Shown here: positions 24,354-36,465 of the stretch, in pieces
Layout: every line of letters begins with the position of its first letter
Position numbering within the stretch: the first letter of the stretch is position 1
NCBI GenBank assembly: GCA_946803715.1
Contig: CAMPET010000013.1
Location: 218,150-282,149 of the forward strand
Direction: 5' to 3'
From: Beroe ovata
Lineage: Eukaryota; Ctenophora; Nuda; Beroida; Beroidae
DNA: 64,000 nucleotides
Notes under the pieces: model-generated
Seen by the model: the letters and a program-made list of their open reading frames with translations, nothing else
Told to the model about the DNA's origin: nothing
Database searches by the model: none
Made by a program: the position numbers and the translations under genes

Positions 24354-27300
24354 TCAACAGAACTTTGCAGCATTATCCATAATACTCGACAGCAAGGTTT
24401 TATCCTCCAAAACCTGTTCCAGTTCCTTTGGTTGGATTCTCAGAGATGCTTTGTGCAGTCGCTTGTCCTTGTTGCTGAAAATAAACACCTTTCAGGGGTG
24501 AATTCTACTCCTCGTGATTCGTGTTTTATGATCAATCACGTGAGGGTAGATCATTGTAACACATTATTATAGGATCTGTGACAGGGTATTCAATTATAAG
24601 ATCATTAGGGTATTTAATTATAGGATCATCTATGATCTGGAAGCCGGAAAATCAACTAATAATTTAATTGTAGATACCATAACACTTGTGTCTTGTATAA
24701 TATTAGCCTAACTCTGACAGCTAACACAGTCGCAGCTAGAGTACCAGTGAGTGCGAAGCACAACAATTACTTCTACACTCGCAAAAAATAACAGTATTCG
24801 TGGAACTGTCAGGGAATAAGAGCGGAAGTCTGCTGCCGTTAAACTACCACTACACAAGACCGTGTTGCTAAAACTAAAAGTGTTGCTTCCTGTCACAGAA
24901 CACTAAGAGAGCAACCTTACAAGTTACAATAACAAACAGCAGGAATGATGCTCGACGTATATCAGTCGAGCATATACAACTGATGTATATGTTCAGCTGT
25001 TGTTTCCGGTTGATACTTCCCGGATAGCTGAGTCATTCCCGGATAACTGAGTCATTGAAACTTCTAGACACACAATATCATTGACAACCTTTGATATAAC
25101 AACGTTGTCATCACGTGACAATGTGACATGAAACTATGCCACCTCTTATATTAATAGTCACCTCTTAGTCATTGGTCACGAGAACAACAATAATTTCAGA
25201 TGGAATATATCAGGGGGCTGGCAAGCCCCCCGCGGCATCTGTAGNTGCTGCGGACTATAACAACCAAATCTCATTTGGTTTTGGGAAAAATAGGGTATAT
25301 ATAAACCCACCTTTTGACAGTTAGAAGTCCCCTGCTCTCCAGTGAACTGATCATGTCGACAAATTCCGAGAAATCTGGACACTGTAAAGTCCGGTCTGCG
25401 CATACCTGCGGGAGTGGTGTCAATAAGGCGGTGTCAGTACTATGAAAATGGTGTCAGGATTGTGGAATATGTGCCATAGGGTACCTAACAGCTGTTTAAA
25501 CTTTTAAGTCTGGTCAAGCTATCATATTTCCTATGATTGTGAATTTCATTCCGGTTAAATCAAATTTGAGAGTCATCGTCTAAAGAATTTAATTCTAGAA
25601 ACATTAACTTGATCCCATTTTTTTAACGTTTTTTATATGCGTGATTGTGATCAGACGTAACGTAACCACCCATCTATTGACAGCTATTTATACCGCCCAT
25701 GCAAAACTTCATACGACGGTGCATAGTTTTAAGATTTAGATATTTATTCCTTGCTCGAAGTCGAAATCAGCCTCGTTTCGGGCAGATGCAGCAGCAAAGA
25801 AACAAGAATTTGCGTCAGATGTAATGGTCCTCCATAATGATTCGATTATATTAGGAAGTCACTGATACAGAAATGATTGCAGAAACCATCACTCATGAAA
25901 AATAAATTTGGGGTTGCACTATGTGACAGCCAATTATTAAAGAAATTTGTTGGTACTTATATTAAACCAAGCGTGACCTGTATGATACCTTAGTTAGAGT
26001 TGAGTGAAGCTTCCCGAATGCAACTGTATCTGATTTAGCCCTCTTGTTGGTTGCTATGGCAACCGAGCATAGCAACAGTTGCTGCTGCAGTGGGAGGGTT
26101 GACTCTGATGTGCTGCCTGACAGCTGATTCTGTAGCTGAAGAGTTGAAACTTGCTATAGTTAAATTGTGTCCATATCACATGTAACGGGTAACCATAAAT
26201 ACAGATAGCTATAGAGAGAGACAATCCGAGATTGGCTAATAACCCGCATACCTGTCCCCCATACACTTCTTGGATAACTTTACTGATGAACGGAATTGTC
26301 ACTTTCTGTCCCTCTTGCCCCTTCATCTCAACCATCTCAATAGCCCGTCTGTAATGTTGTGTGAATCACATTGGAGCAACCGTGATGGAAAACAAACGTG
26401 ATCATAATCAAAATCAGCGATCAAAACTGATAAGTTTTAGTCACATCAATCAAAAAACCTGAACAATTGTTGCAACACAGCTCAAGTAGGACATTTACCT
26501 GCAAATATCGAGAGCTTTACGAATATCCCCCGTGATGACGGATATCTTCCTCGCACAGAATTGTATAGCTGCAGGATCCATGACACTCGCTACATCGGAT
26601 ACCTGAGTAGATCATATGAGATCCAATTGTTGGGGGGAGATGATTGTGGTTGGGGAGATGATTGTGGTGTATCATTTGCAGGGGATATGCAACTTTGTCT
26701 TCTTGTCGCTTCAACTGCTCGTCAAGTATGATAAGTGACGTATACTGTGTCAAGTTTCATTGTGCGGAGTTAAGTGACAGCCAGGGGAGTTTATTACCTA
26801 TCAGTTTATTATCAGAACGAGACGCTCATCTTACTTTTCAATTTGATGCATTATCTGTAGCATGAGACGTACTTTCAGAGATTGATATTTGACTACACAC
26901 TGTTTATTCTCAATTCTGAGTACTCTGTAGCTTATACAAAAGAGTGTATAAATGTGGTTCATGATGACAGTGCTTCTCGACGGTGGTGAGTCTCATTACC
27001 GCATTACTCATGCTGATTAACTGGTGGTATGCTGGCATGTGGCCAATGAACATGGTAACAAAGCTGATTAACGTGTTAATCTGGTCTCAGGTCAATGAGC
27101 GGTACGGAAAGCGCCCATTCCACTCTGCTATCATACTTCTAACAGCTCCTATGGTAGGTAACATCCCAAGATCAGTCGAGTGACTTGATTAACACAGCAA
27201 GATTTTAACTAAACAAAATTTCAATATTTAGTGTTACATTTTAAAACTTAGATTTTCAAACAGCAAAATTAACGCAATTCATAACTTGCAGAAGAACTGC

Positions 27301-30300
27301 AACTTTAGACAATGTCCGTGGGCTCCTACGCTCATAGTGTCCATAGTGCCCACACACTCCATAGTGCCCACATTACTTCGACAGTGTCCGTAATCACAGC
27401 ATTTTCAACAGTGTCCACATTTTACAAAGCTTGTCCATGTTGTCCATGTTGTCCGCATTGTACACTCTGTGTCACATTTCAGTAGCTGTGATCTTGACAC
27501 ATTTACTGTGAGAAGTTGAAGATTCATCACATCTTCCATTCGCCTGCACACCTCTCACTGCATTCTCATCACTGTCCCCAGATAGAAACCGAGACTTGAT
27601 AAAGAACAAGAGATTAGCGACGTACTTATAGTAGCCGCTATAGAATATAGGGTTCAGGAAGCTATTCATTGGTATGGCACACAGGGCAAAAACCTCGAAT
27701 AGTATACTGGGTACTGAATCACTGTGCAGATAATAAATAGCTGTAGCCATGAGAGAGACCCAGCAAATGAGCTGAGATCCGATTATGAGACATACTTTGG
27801 TGATGAGAGCCTTGGCTTCAGCTTGGGGAGACTTGACTTGTTGTGCGATTATCGTTATGTAGGACACAATCACTGTGAAAAGAAGTGTTCCAATGGTGGC
27901 ACAATAGCAGTACTTGTACCTTTGGTATGACTCCTGGTTCTTGAAGATGTTCTGAATGCATAGAGGCGTGGTCCCGTAGTAGCTGATTGTGGTGTAGTCA
28001 AATATGGTGGGGTCTGAAGTGATCGATCGGAGACCATCCAACATCTCAAGAATATTCGTAGAGGTGTTTTCAGGATGGTATGCTTCGTATATCAGTCGAA
28101 TTTGATGCAGGTTTGATGAGGTGAGGAGAGGGTTATGGAAGATGTTATCAAGATGAACCTCTGACATGAAGAAATCTTGGAGGAAGCTAATCTTGAGAAC
28201 AGGAATTGCAGAGTGGAGGAGATCAAAGAGTGCAATGCAGAGTGTGAGAAGCAACACAACACGATAGGGAATATCGACAAACACGAATGTACACTTGATA
28301 CCCCGTATGATACTCATGAGAGAAATGACAAGGAGAGATCCATGAGATGAGAATGAGAAAAGAATCCCGAGTAGATCACACTGGAGACTGCTCCTCCACT
28401 CAAACGATATCTCACAGTAGTCACCTCTTGACCTTAGGATGAAGTTACTGGCGGCAATGAGACACAGGTAAACTCCCATCAGAAGATCGTATACAGCCAC
28501 ATTGAGACAGAGGAATGCGTCCGTTTTCTTTGTGTTTGTCCCGTTACTTCGCCTGATGTCTTGCTGCGCATTGTGAATGGTCTTTGCATTGATGCAGAAA
28601 GTACACAGCCCAAGGAATAGACAACCAAGTGCTAGGGAGAGGGATTTAAGGAGAGATTGAGATGACGTCAGCACTCCAAAATCACAGTTCTGACACTCAT
28701 CTCTGCCGTTGGGGCAATGCCTCACATGGTCACACTTAAACCTCTCATGGACGGAGACTGTGGGGGCGTTCTCCGGGTCACAGTAAAACATCCCTGGACA
28801 ATTCAACTCGTCGAAGTTGTTTTTGCAGTCTGGTACCTGGTTACAGATGATATCTAGTGATGGCAATGCTGTATCGTAGTTGTCTTCAAAGTCACGGCCA
28901 TTGCACATGAAGCTAAAGTCCATGGGGTAAGCGGTGATAATTTTATCACAGAAATTCGTCCACCCATGCTGTTCTTTGAAATAATCCGAGCAGTTAGTTC
29001 GACAGAATTTCTGGATTTTACTGTCGACAACGGGTAATATTGCAAAGTTGTCGGAGAGACATTGGTGTACTGGGTTATTGATGTCGCTCCTGACCAGCAC
29101 TCCAAAATTAGATAGAACTTGCACATTTTCATCAGAACAGTCCACTGGTGGAACTGTGTGACAAGAGTGACTGTGCAATGTGCTAGCCTCACAATACGTG
29201 AGCGGAGTTTCACAAGTTACAGTGACATCATCACACACGACCATCACATGACCCTGACAAAGACACTCATCACTGAGATCGAAGCAGTCTGGAGTCTGGT
29301 CACACACCTGAGAGAAAGCAATACATCCCGGCTGTTCGACACAGTAGAACACGTCGGTAGCACGACTGGAAATATTGGCTGCAGTTATGGGGAGGTGTCT
29401 GAAGGAAGCGCCGGTTTCACAGCCGCATTCGTCAGTCAGGCATGCTGACTTGCCGTCACATTGGGAAGATGCCGGCAAGGCACACACCCAGTCACGATCT
29501 CGCTCCACACTGAAAACCCTGTCCAAGACAAGGGATACCCCAACCACCGGGATGAAGAATGGGCATTTGATGTGGCTCTTTTGCTCAAGAATGGAGTTAG
29601 GGCGCCGCTTAACATACAAGTTCTCGTATCGGATGACACCTAACTTCTCATCTATAACAGAGTATTTGAGAGACGCTTCCTGGTGACAAGGCTCAATCGC
29701 TCCAGCTTGCTGATCCCACATCGGAGGGAAGAATGCACCAGATAGCACTAGGAGCTCGTTCTTGGTGCTTGGTACGATGTCTTGTTTTCTTGTTGACTGG
29801 CAGAGACAATCATTATGGAGAACTATAACTGCAGTCAAGCACAGTAATGTCAGCATATTCTGAGACATGCTCTAAGGGAGCCTTTTCAGTTTTCAAGAAC
29901 TGACCAGAGTGTCTGAGTCCTTTCTGCTTTTTATCCGTCGTGAAATAATGGCCATCCAGCGACCAGCATCGATAGAGATTAATGATGATTGATATAGCTC
30001 GAACATATTATTGGTTGACGCAATATTCATTGTCCCTAATCAAATGACTTAAATAATATAATTGGGATGTAACGAACATTTTACCACCAAACAATAGAAA
30101 ACAGAGTATCAGTGGGAACTGTATCAGCTCAAATTAAGAAGATTCACGGAACATTAAAGTTCGTAGCACGTTATTAGATAAATGCCTTAATATTGAGAGA
30201 AAATAGAAACACAATAGTGCAGCGATAAGTTTCTCAAAGAGATGCAATACCCACTATTGGGTCCATCATTACTAAGTCCATTTCTACAGAGTCCATCATT

Positions 30301-33202
30301 ACTAAGTCCATCTCTACAGAGTCCATCATTACTGAGTCCATCATTACAGAGTCCATTATTATTAATTACTNGTCCATCATTACTTAGTCCATCTCTATAG
30401 AGTCCATCATTACTGAGTCCATCATTACTAAGTCCATCTCTACAGAGTCCATCATTACTTAGTCCACCTCTACAGAGTACATCTCTACAGAGTACATCAT
30501 TACTGAGTCCATCAACCAGCATGCACATGACACATCACCAGAACCCGTGCGCACAATGATGCGGAGAGTGAATCGCATACGGATAGCAGTGGCACGAGTT
30601 CTCACTATGCGATGCGACAGGAGATAGTATGTGACATATTCGATACTATAGCATCAACAAATTGTTTTCACACTAGTTATCACTGAACTAGTTAGTTGTC
30701 ACTGTACTTTAGTTCCATTGATAGCCGCATCTGTTATAGTAGGGCTATGAAAACGAGTAGCGCGCGTGAATTATTATGTCATTGCGCGAATATTACCTGT
30801 TTGAGTCGATATTGGATGATGTTGACAATCTGTTCCTTGTCATATGGGGCAAAGTGCAGGAGTCGAGGCTGACACGACACCCGTGATTTGAGTCGGGGTA
30901 GTTGTCGGTCAGTGAGATCCAGTGCGTTGGCAATTCCTGGAAATATGGGGTCGTGAAGGCAACCAGTGTGACGTGCGTGTAAATGATGGGTCGGCAAATA
31001 TGGGATTTAAACGAGGAATAGAAATCTGAACCAATGACGAGTTGTTACTGAAGGTAATTTTCACTGTAAGTTGCGCGTATTCATCTGCACCGATGTACAT
31101 TGTACAATGTACAGTGTACATCAAACACTTAACATACGGCTAACGGCCTCTTGGTTGACAAGTTCACGCTTCATCAAATATATTGTAATCATTGAACATG
31201 AGCTAATTCCTCAACCTCACTGAAACTAACCTATGAGAATGAGTCTTGAGTCTGTGAGGGAAGGCCACTCGAACAACGTGTAGAGAATTGAGTTGTCCGA
31301 CGTTTCAAGCTGGTCTACCTCATCAAGAATCATTACTCTGTGATAGGGAGTGAAGGCTTACTTGTTAAGTGTGAAACACACGAGAAAGTTTCACATTTCA
31401 CTTGATAGGAATGCAATATACATTATTATAGAGTGACTGCTTGGGGGATAGTTTAATTGACAAATATCCGAAATTCTTCTCAAAACCACATTGAGAATAG
31501 ATAGTTCACGAATACTTACATCATTTTCTTCCTGTTTTTTGCGGTAATGAATGACTGACATGCAGATTTTGTCAACTTGGTGCATTTTAGCTGGGTAGCA
31601 ATGTCGGAGTACAGTGCGCTGTTGGAGTTGTGCGACATGCAGTTTATCTCGATCAGGGTAAAACTGATCTCATCCTGAAACCAACGTGTTTAATGTTTGC
31701 CGTATTCGGATACCATAGATTGAAATGGCCGAGGTTCGACAACCTGTGGTTGCAACTTGCACACAAATACCACATTCCATTCTCATGAAACGACACTGCA
31801 CATTTTCGCGCGCTTTTCGCGCTAATCTCTAAAGGACTCATGACAAAATCTCTGCGCGCGTTCCAACTAAGGTCGCTACAAATTTCAGTTTTTTGCGACA
31901 TGTGTCCAAAGAGCAGCGACGGGGAGAAATTTATTAGACAACTTGTCAAGAGTTACTGCCAATCAAGTGGGGTGTGGGGGTATATGAGAAAGAGGAGGGA
32001 ATGGGTATAATTTGTGAGAGAAAAGGGTATCAAAGTGTTTTTTCGAAGTATCAAACAGACAAAAAATGTTTGTCTCCACTGTTCACATTGTGTACAAAGA
32101 ATGAAGATACATACCTTGAGTTTGGAAATGATGTGCGTTAGGGACGCACTTTTGCCCGTTCCTGGTGCCCCACTGATGTATATAGACGCTGCTGTGCTGC
32201 TTACAACATTGTCCTTGATGAAGAGGTGCAATTGCTCGACTTCCGCCTCACGACCAACCAGCCTACAGATGGTGGTAAGGGTGTTAACATGGGGTGGTAA
32301 CAGTGTTGACATGGGGTGGTAACAGTGTTGACATGGGGTGGTAACAGTGTTAACATGGGGTGGTATCAGTGTTAACATGGGGCGGAAACAGTATTCACAT
32401 GGGGTGGTAACAGTGTTAACATGGGGTGATATCAGTGTTAACATGGGGTGGTAACAGTGTTAACATGGGGTGGTAACAGTGTTTACATGGGGTTGTAACA
32501 GTGTTTACATGTGGTGGTAACAGTGATAATATGGGGTGGTAACAGTGTTAACATGGAATGATAAGCTACCAAACAACTGCGCACGATATGATCGGATACT
32601 GACCTTAACCTAAAGGGTTTACGTTAACCTAAACCGAAACCCTATTTCACAACTACGGGACAGGGGTCTGTGACATAGTGTTGACAATTGTTGTGTTGAC
32701 AATTGTTGTGTTGACAATTGTTGTATTGACAATTGTTGTATTGACAATTGTTGAATAATTGTCTGTCATAGTGTCATGGTGTGAGAAGTGTAAACGTTAC
32801 ATGTTGAAGGCGTCCCATGATACACACACACACACACACANTATGGGGTGGTAACATGGGCAGTTAACAGTGTTAACATGGGGTGGTATCAGTTGTTAAC
32901 ATGGGGTGGTAACAGTGTTTACTTGTGGTGGTATCAGTGTTAATATGGGGTGGTAACAGTGTTAACATAGAATGATAAGCTACCGGACAACTGCGCACGA
33001 TATGATCGGATAGAGGGAAATTAGTAAATAGCATCGGTTAACTGACCTTAACCTAAAGGGTTTACGTTAACCTAAACCGAAACCCTATTTCCCAACTACG
33101 GGACAAGGGTCTGTGACATGGTGTTGACAATTGTTGAATAATTGTCTGTCATAGTGTCATGGTGTGAGAAGTGTAAACATTACATGTTGAAGGCGTCCCA
33201 TG

Positions 33203-33290
<88 letters not shown>

Positions 33291-33777
33291 ACACACACTC
33301 ACATATACACACACACACACACATACAAAGTGCATGGTACTGTTACAGTACACATTGTAAATGATATAGTACACGCAATGATTATACCTATCTGGAGCGT
33401 TGCAAGATTGTAGGTGTTTCTTAGCAGTTCTCTGTGCTGGTGAGGAGGTAACACCAGAACCCCGACCAGCAGCCAACTTCTGCTGCAGTAACTTCTTACG
33501 GCAGAGTGCCGGGCTTGCTTTGGGGAGAAAAGGGGGTATTATCAGCGTTTTCGAGATATTTCATTGTGTTCATTAATTCACTAGAGAGATGAGAGAATTG
33601 GTAGTGCTCGCTAGTCAACTTAGCGAGTGTAGATTCACATTATTCTGAGTACATAATATTCATCATTTACAAAGAAACCCTAGCCCTTGTCATTATGCTT
33701 TACTTCGTTACATTGTCATACCAGTGTATATACCTCAACGTTTACACTTAACATATACCTCACACTTAGTCCACCGC

Positions 33778-33808
<31 letters not shown>

Positions 33809-36465
33809 GGTATGTGTGTGTGTNNNNNNNNNNNNNNNNNNNNNNNNNNNNNNNNNNNNNNNNNNNNNNNNNNNNNNNNNNNNNNNNNNNNNNNNNNNNN
33901 NNNNNNNNNNNNNNNNNNNNNNNNNNNNNNNNNNNNNNNNNNNNNNNNNNNGTGTGTGTGTGTGTGTGTGTGTAATGTGACTATGGTAAATACAATGTCT
34001 AAGGACTGAAGTGTAGTCTATACAGTATACACTGCAGCTATAGTGCAGTGTTATAATATGTACCTAGTTACTAGACGGTCTAAGTTGTATGTTATAGAGG
34101 GGTCATCGCGTAATGAGTGTTCAATGCTCAATGTTTGTGGATACCGTATAGGTAATACACTTCATGTGAGATATTGTGCTGTGAAAGCACCGTGATTAAT
34201 AATGTGACGTTTTACATAAATTCCTAGCACATTTATTTGATACCCCTCATTGCACCCATTACCACAACTACACACCTCATTACACAAATTTGCCTGTGGG
34301 TTCCACATGCAGATTCGAGTGTATGTGTAAATAGCAAATAAAGGACCGTTATCAGACCTTATTAAAAGTGAAGAACAAAGGGGTATACTTTAAGAAAATG
34401 TGTAACAATTATGAATTATCTCTGCTTCTTCATGACTAATTAAGAAGCTACATCGCTATCCTACACTGCGTATTTATTCAAATATATTCGGGTTCTTTCA
34501 TCATATTTTATACATTTATAATACTGTAGATATTCGACTGATAATTCTCCCAAATTATCAGTGAATTTGAGGTTCAAATGAGACTGGAAATTCTCTGGAA
34601 CATTCTTATCTGATTGGAACCCCAAAGTTACTGATAAAGGAGATACTCAGTCTACACTCAGTCTACACTGTAATTATGCCCTTTCCGGGTGTACATGAAT
34701 TGAGATTCACGAATATTAGCTATTGTCAGCTCTATCCATAAATGAACGGGGGTAAAAATGGGCTACCAACAGTATTCGACAGGAAGTAATAAGTTTCCAA
34801 GCACACTTTTGCAATGTGCACTGTATATATGCACAATGAAGTGTGTCAGGAAATCGCTTACCATTCTCTAGAGACGAGGTAATCGCAGGATTCGGTATGA
34901 GCTTGGGCTGCTTGAAGGGGCTCTTATACGGGCTCTTCAGAGTGCTCGACTTGATGATAGGGCTTTTGATGGGTGATTTGAATGTGTTAGCCGTGTCCGA
35001 TGATATGGCATTTTCTGAGGAAATGTGACGTGAGGTGCTTTTTGAGGGTGAGAAAAGGACCTTTTTCGAGGGTGAAAACAGGACTTTTGAGGGTCCGTTG
35101 CTTTTTGATGGTGAGAAAAGTGATTTGCGGGGTGATTCGTATTTGAGTTGGGAGAATTTGTTAGGTGTTTTTGTGGGTGTTATGCATGCGAGGGGAACTC
35201 GAGCACCCTTCTGAGGGGAGAAGACCTCCACACATTTCCGTTTGGGGGGACTCTGGGACCGGGGTGACGCTGAAAAAACAGGTTTTCAGGAAAACATAAC
35301 ATCCGGTTACTTTCATGTGCAATTCAGCAGGTTTTCAGAATTATATCAGGTTTTCAGTTCTGTGGATAGATATAGGTAAGTAGCTTTATTGTTAAAATTT
35401 CACTGGCTTTTAATGGGTACCATATTATAGCGATAAAGGGAAGAAGGTTTACGTATTGAAGTAGTGGTAGATGAGAATATTAATCTTTATTGTCATTATA
35501 TAAAGTGAGTTCCATTATCATATGTTGTAGAGGGGGACCGAGAGAAGACAATTCAGGGAGGAGAGGAACAATTCCATCACATCAGTGTTATCATGTACCG
35601 TGAGTGATTATTATAGCTAACACAGAACTTTAATCATTATTACTGACCTTCAGAAGTATGATGAATTGAATCAAATTTAGAGAAGTGAACCACTCCCTAT
35701 ATCATATAGGGTAATTCTATCGTCATTAGGCAAATTAAGTCCTCTTTCGTAAGTTCTTAAGACGTTCTCAATGACCTACAGTACTACTACCTACACACTC
35801 ACAACATTAGCAACGACAGTACACATTCCCTCACTGCTAGCACTCTCTACATATTATTATGTAGGTAACTACACTTTTTCCAAACTAAGTGGTTCGACCA
35901 CGCCCTCACATCATGTTGTATCTCACTCTTACATCATACAACACCGTGTGTCTTACTCATCACGAGGGGGGAGGTAACATCATAGGAGAGGGGGTAACAA
36001 GAGTGTAACAGCACAGGTGTTACAGAGTGATACGTATACATGAGGTGGGGGGAGAGTGTTTCCAGTTCATTACGAGAAACTTCGGAGAAGAAAAAACTAC
36101 AGCGCAGTTTAATTTGAAAAAGAAAAGAGGTTACTGAGGGGAATAATCTTAACGGAAACTAGATAATAACAAGTGGGGTTACATCAGTGAATTCAGTGTT
36201 TGCTAAATTACAAACCTGGAGGTTCAAGACAGAGGCGCTTTCCCGGGCTCTTATCCTGAACATTCTCCTTTACAGGGAGTTTTCCATCCTTGCGTTCTTT
36301 GAGGATTGGGCTCTCGTCTGGTAGTGAAACAGCAGTGAATGTGATAATCGGCTTGACATTCTTGGATCGCTTCGGGTAGTTCCTAACAGTTGCTTCGTTG
36401 GTGTCTTTAGTGCTAAGTTGTGGTCTGTTTTTTCTAACTTTGTATGTTAGGGTCGCTTGAGACAT
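24354..36465 (-). CDS. CDC6: CDC6, replication-licensing AAA+ ATPase
   Basis: CDC6 loads the MCM2-7 helicase onto origins with ORC and CDT1 in G1. Twelve exons, 5' to 3' on the minus strand: 36465-36216, 35269-34862, 33517-33388, 32262-32115, 31674-31520, 31337-31231, 30936-30797, 26602-26499, 26348-26252, 26129-25989, 25405-25311, 24474-24354. Phases add up to a 631-residue protein starting at ATG 36465. Visible landmarks: LVGREAEVEQL then the Walker A GAPGTGKS (exon 4), Walker B-like ILDEVDQL (exon 6), sensor-type GIANALDLTDR (exon 7), FCARKISVITGDIRKALDIC (exon 8), and a C-terminal winged helix (exons 10-12). The N-terminal 220 residues are basic and rich in SP sites, including several FSPSK repeats, as expected for CDK control. 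It is longer than the human protein (560 residues), mostly in this tail. Intron 7 contains a GPCR gene; other introns contain minisatellites and an N gap. Confidence 0.95.
27472..29868 (-). CDS. LDLa-domain GPCR, single exon, nested in CDC6 intron 7
   Basis: A 798-residue receptor in one frame with ATG at 29868 and an N-terminal signal peptide (LTLLCLTAVIVL). The ectodomain of about 430 residues is cysteine-rich and holds LDL-receptor class A-type modules, for example CDQTPDCFDLSDEC, CNQVPDCKNNFDELNC and CDHVRHCPNGRDEC. Seven hydrophobic segments follow (about residues 440-760) with LNVAVYDLLMGVYLC in TM2, IRGIKC at the end of TM3, and SFLNPIFYSGYY in TM7. The TM2 DLLMGVYL motif resembles the relaxin/glycoprotein-hormone receptor group, in which LDLa modules also occur, but no leucine-rich repeats are present. 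It sits on the same strand as its host, between CDC6 exons at 30797 and 26602. Its 3' flank (27320-27460) has short CCATAGTGCCCAC and TGTCCATGT repeats. Confidence 0.9.
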   Translation of the reverse strand: MSQNMLTLLCLTAVIVLHNDCLCQSTRKQDIVPSTKNELLVLSGAFFPPMWDQQAGAIEPCHQEASLKYSVIDEKLGVIRYENLYVKRRPNSILEQKSHIKCPFFIPVVGVSLVLDRVFSVERDRDWVCALPASSQCDGKSACLTDECGCETGASFRHLPITAANISSRATDVFYCVEQPGCIAFSQVCDQTPDCFDLSDECLCQGHVMVVCDDVTVTCETPLTYCEASTLHSHSCHTVPPVDCSDENVQVLSNFGVLVRSDINNPVHQCLSDNFAILPVVDSKIQKFCRTNCSDYFKEQHGWTNFCDKIITAYPMDFSFMCNGRDFEDNYDTALPSLDIICNQVPDCKNNFDELNCPGMFYCDPENAPTVSVHERFKCDHVRHCPNGRDECQNCDFGVLTSSQSLLKSLSLALGCLFLGLCTFCINAKTIHNAQQDIRRSNGTNTKKTDAFLCLNVAVYDLLMGVYLCLIAASNFILRSRGDYCEISFEWRSSLQCDLLGILFSFSSHGSLLVISLMSIIRGIKCTFVFVDIPYRVVLLLTLCIALFDLLHSAIPVLKISFLQDFFMSEVHLDNIFHNPLLTSSNLHQIRLIYEAYHPENTSTNILEMLDGLRSITSDPTIFDYTTISYYGTTPLCIQNIFKNQESYQRYKYCYCATIGTLLFTVIVSYITIIAQQVKSPQAEAKALITKVCLIIGSQLICWVSLMATAIYYLHSDSVPSILFEVFALCAIPMNSFLNPIFYSGYYKYVANLLFFIKSRFLSGDSDENAVRGVQANGRCDESSTSHSKCVKITATEM
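30256..30519. repeat. 15-bp period satellite in CDC6 intron
   Basis: Repeats of GAGTCCATCATTACT alternating with AGTCCATCTCTACAG, about 17 units, interrupted by an N at 30371. On the minus strand it gives a long fake open frame of GLSNDGL-type peptide repeats. Units are contiguous with no unique spacers, so this is a satellite and not a CRISPR. Confidence 0.9.
32278..32560. repeat. 22-bp minisatellite in CDC6 intron
   Basis: About 13 tandem copies of a unit reading TGTTAACATGGGGTGGTAACAG with small variants, immediately upstream (on the gene strand) of CDC6 exon 4. A shorter second array follows at about 32842-32975 after the N at 32841. Confidence 0.9.
32540..33205. repeat. Local duplication joined at an N in CDC6 intron
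   Basis: Sequence from about 32540 to 32840 (end of the minisatellite, a unique stretch, then the start of a CA run) is repeated with differences from about 32960 to 33230. A single N at 32841 sits right after the CA run. A retained contig overlap or second haplotype is the simplest reading. Confidence 0.75.
32686..32760. repeat. 17-bp tandem repeat (TTGACAATTGTTGTG)
   Basis: Five or so contiguous copies of a unit containing the small palindrome ACAATTGT. The copy of this region after the N at 32841 (about 33120-33140) has only one unit, which is the kind of length difference expected between two haplotypes. Confidence 0.8.
33206..33326. repeat. (CA)n microsatellite
   Basis: Long, slightly interrupted CA dinucleotide array in the CDC6 intron between exons 3 and 4. 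Confidence 0.95.
33780..33972. repeat. (GT)n microsatellite with 128-N assembly gap
   Basis: GT runs flank an N block at 33824-33951 in the intron between CDC6 exons 2 and 3. The gap is almost certainly an unresolved expansion of the same repeat. Confidence 0.95.

Noticed and set aside
30187-30528. Open frame encoding GLSNDGL/GLCRDGL peptide repeats
   Set aside because: It is the translation of a 15-bp satellite with an N inside; there is no start context or splice continuity.
32278-32560. Regularly spaced repeats resembling a CRISPR array
   Set aside because: Units are contiguous with no unique spacers, the host is an animal genome, and the array lies in a CDC6 intron. It is a minisatellite.
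32600-32655. Telomere-like CCTAAAGGGTTT / CCTAAACC stretch
   Set aside because: Too short and irregular, and it recurs only in the locally duplicated segment.
33142-33476. Long open frames of Thr-His or Val-Cys repeats at CA/GT tracts (also 8030-8280, 20793-21075, 33687-34009)
   Set aside because: Dinucleotide repeats are open in several frames; none has a flanking domain.
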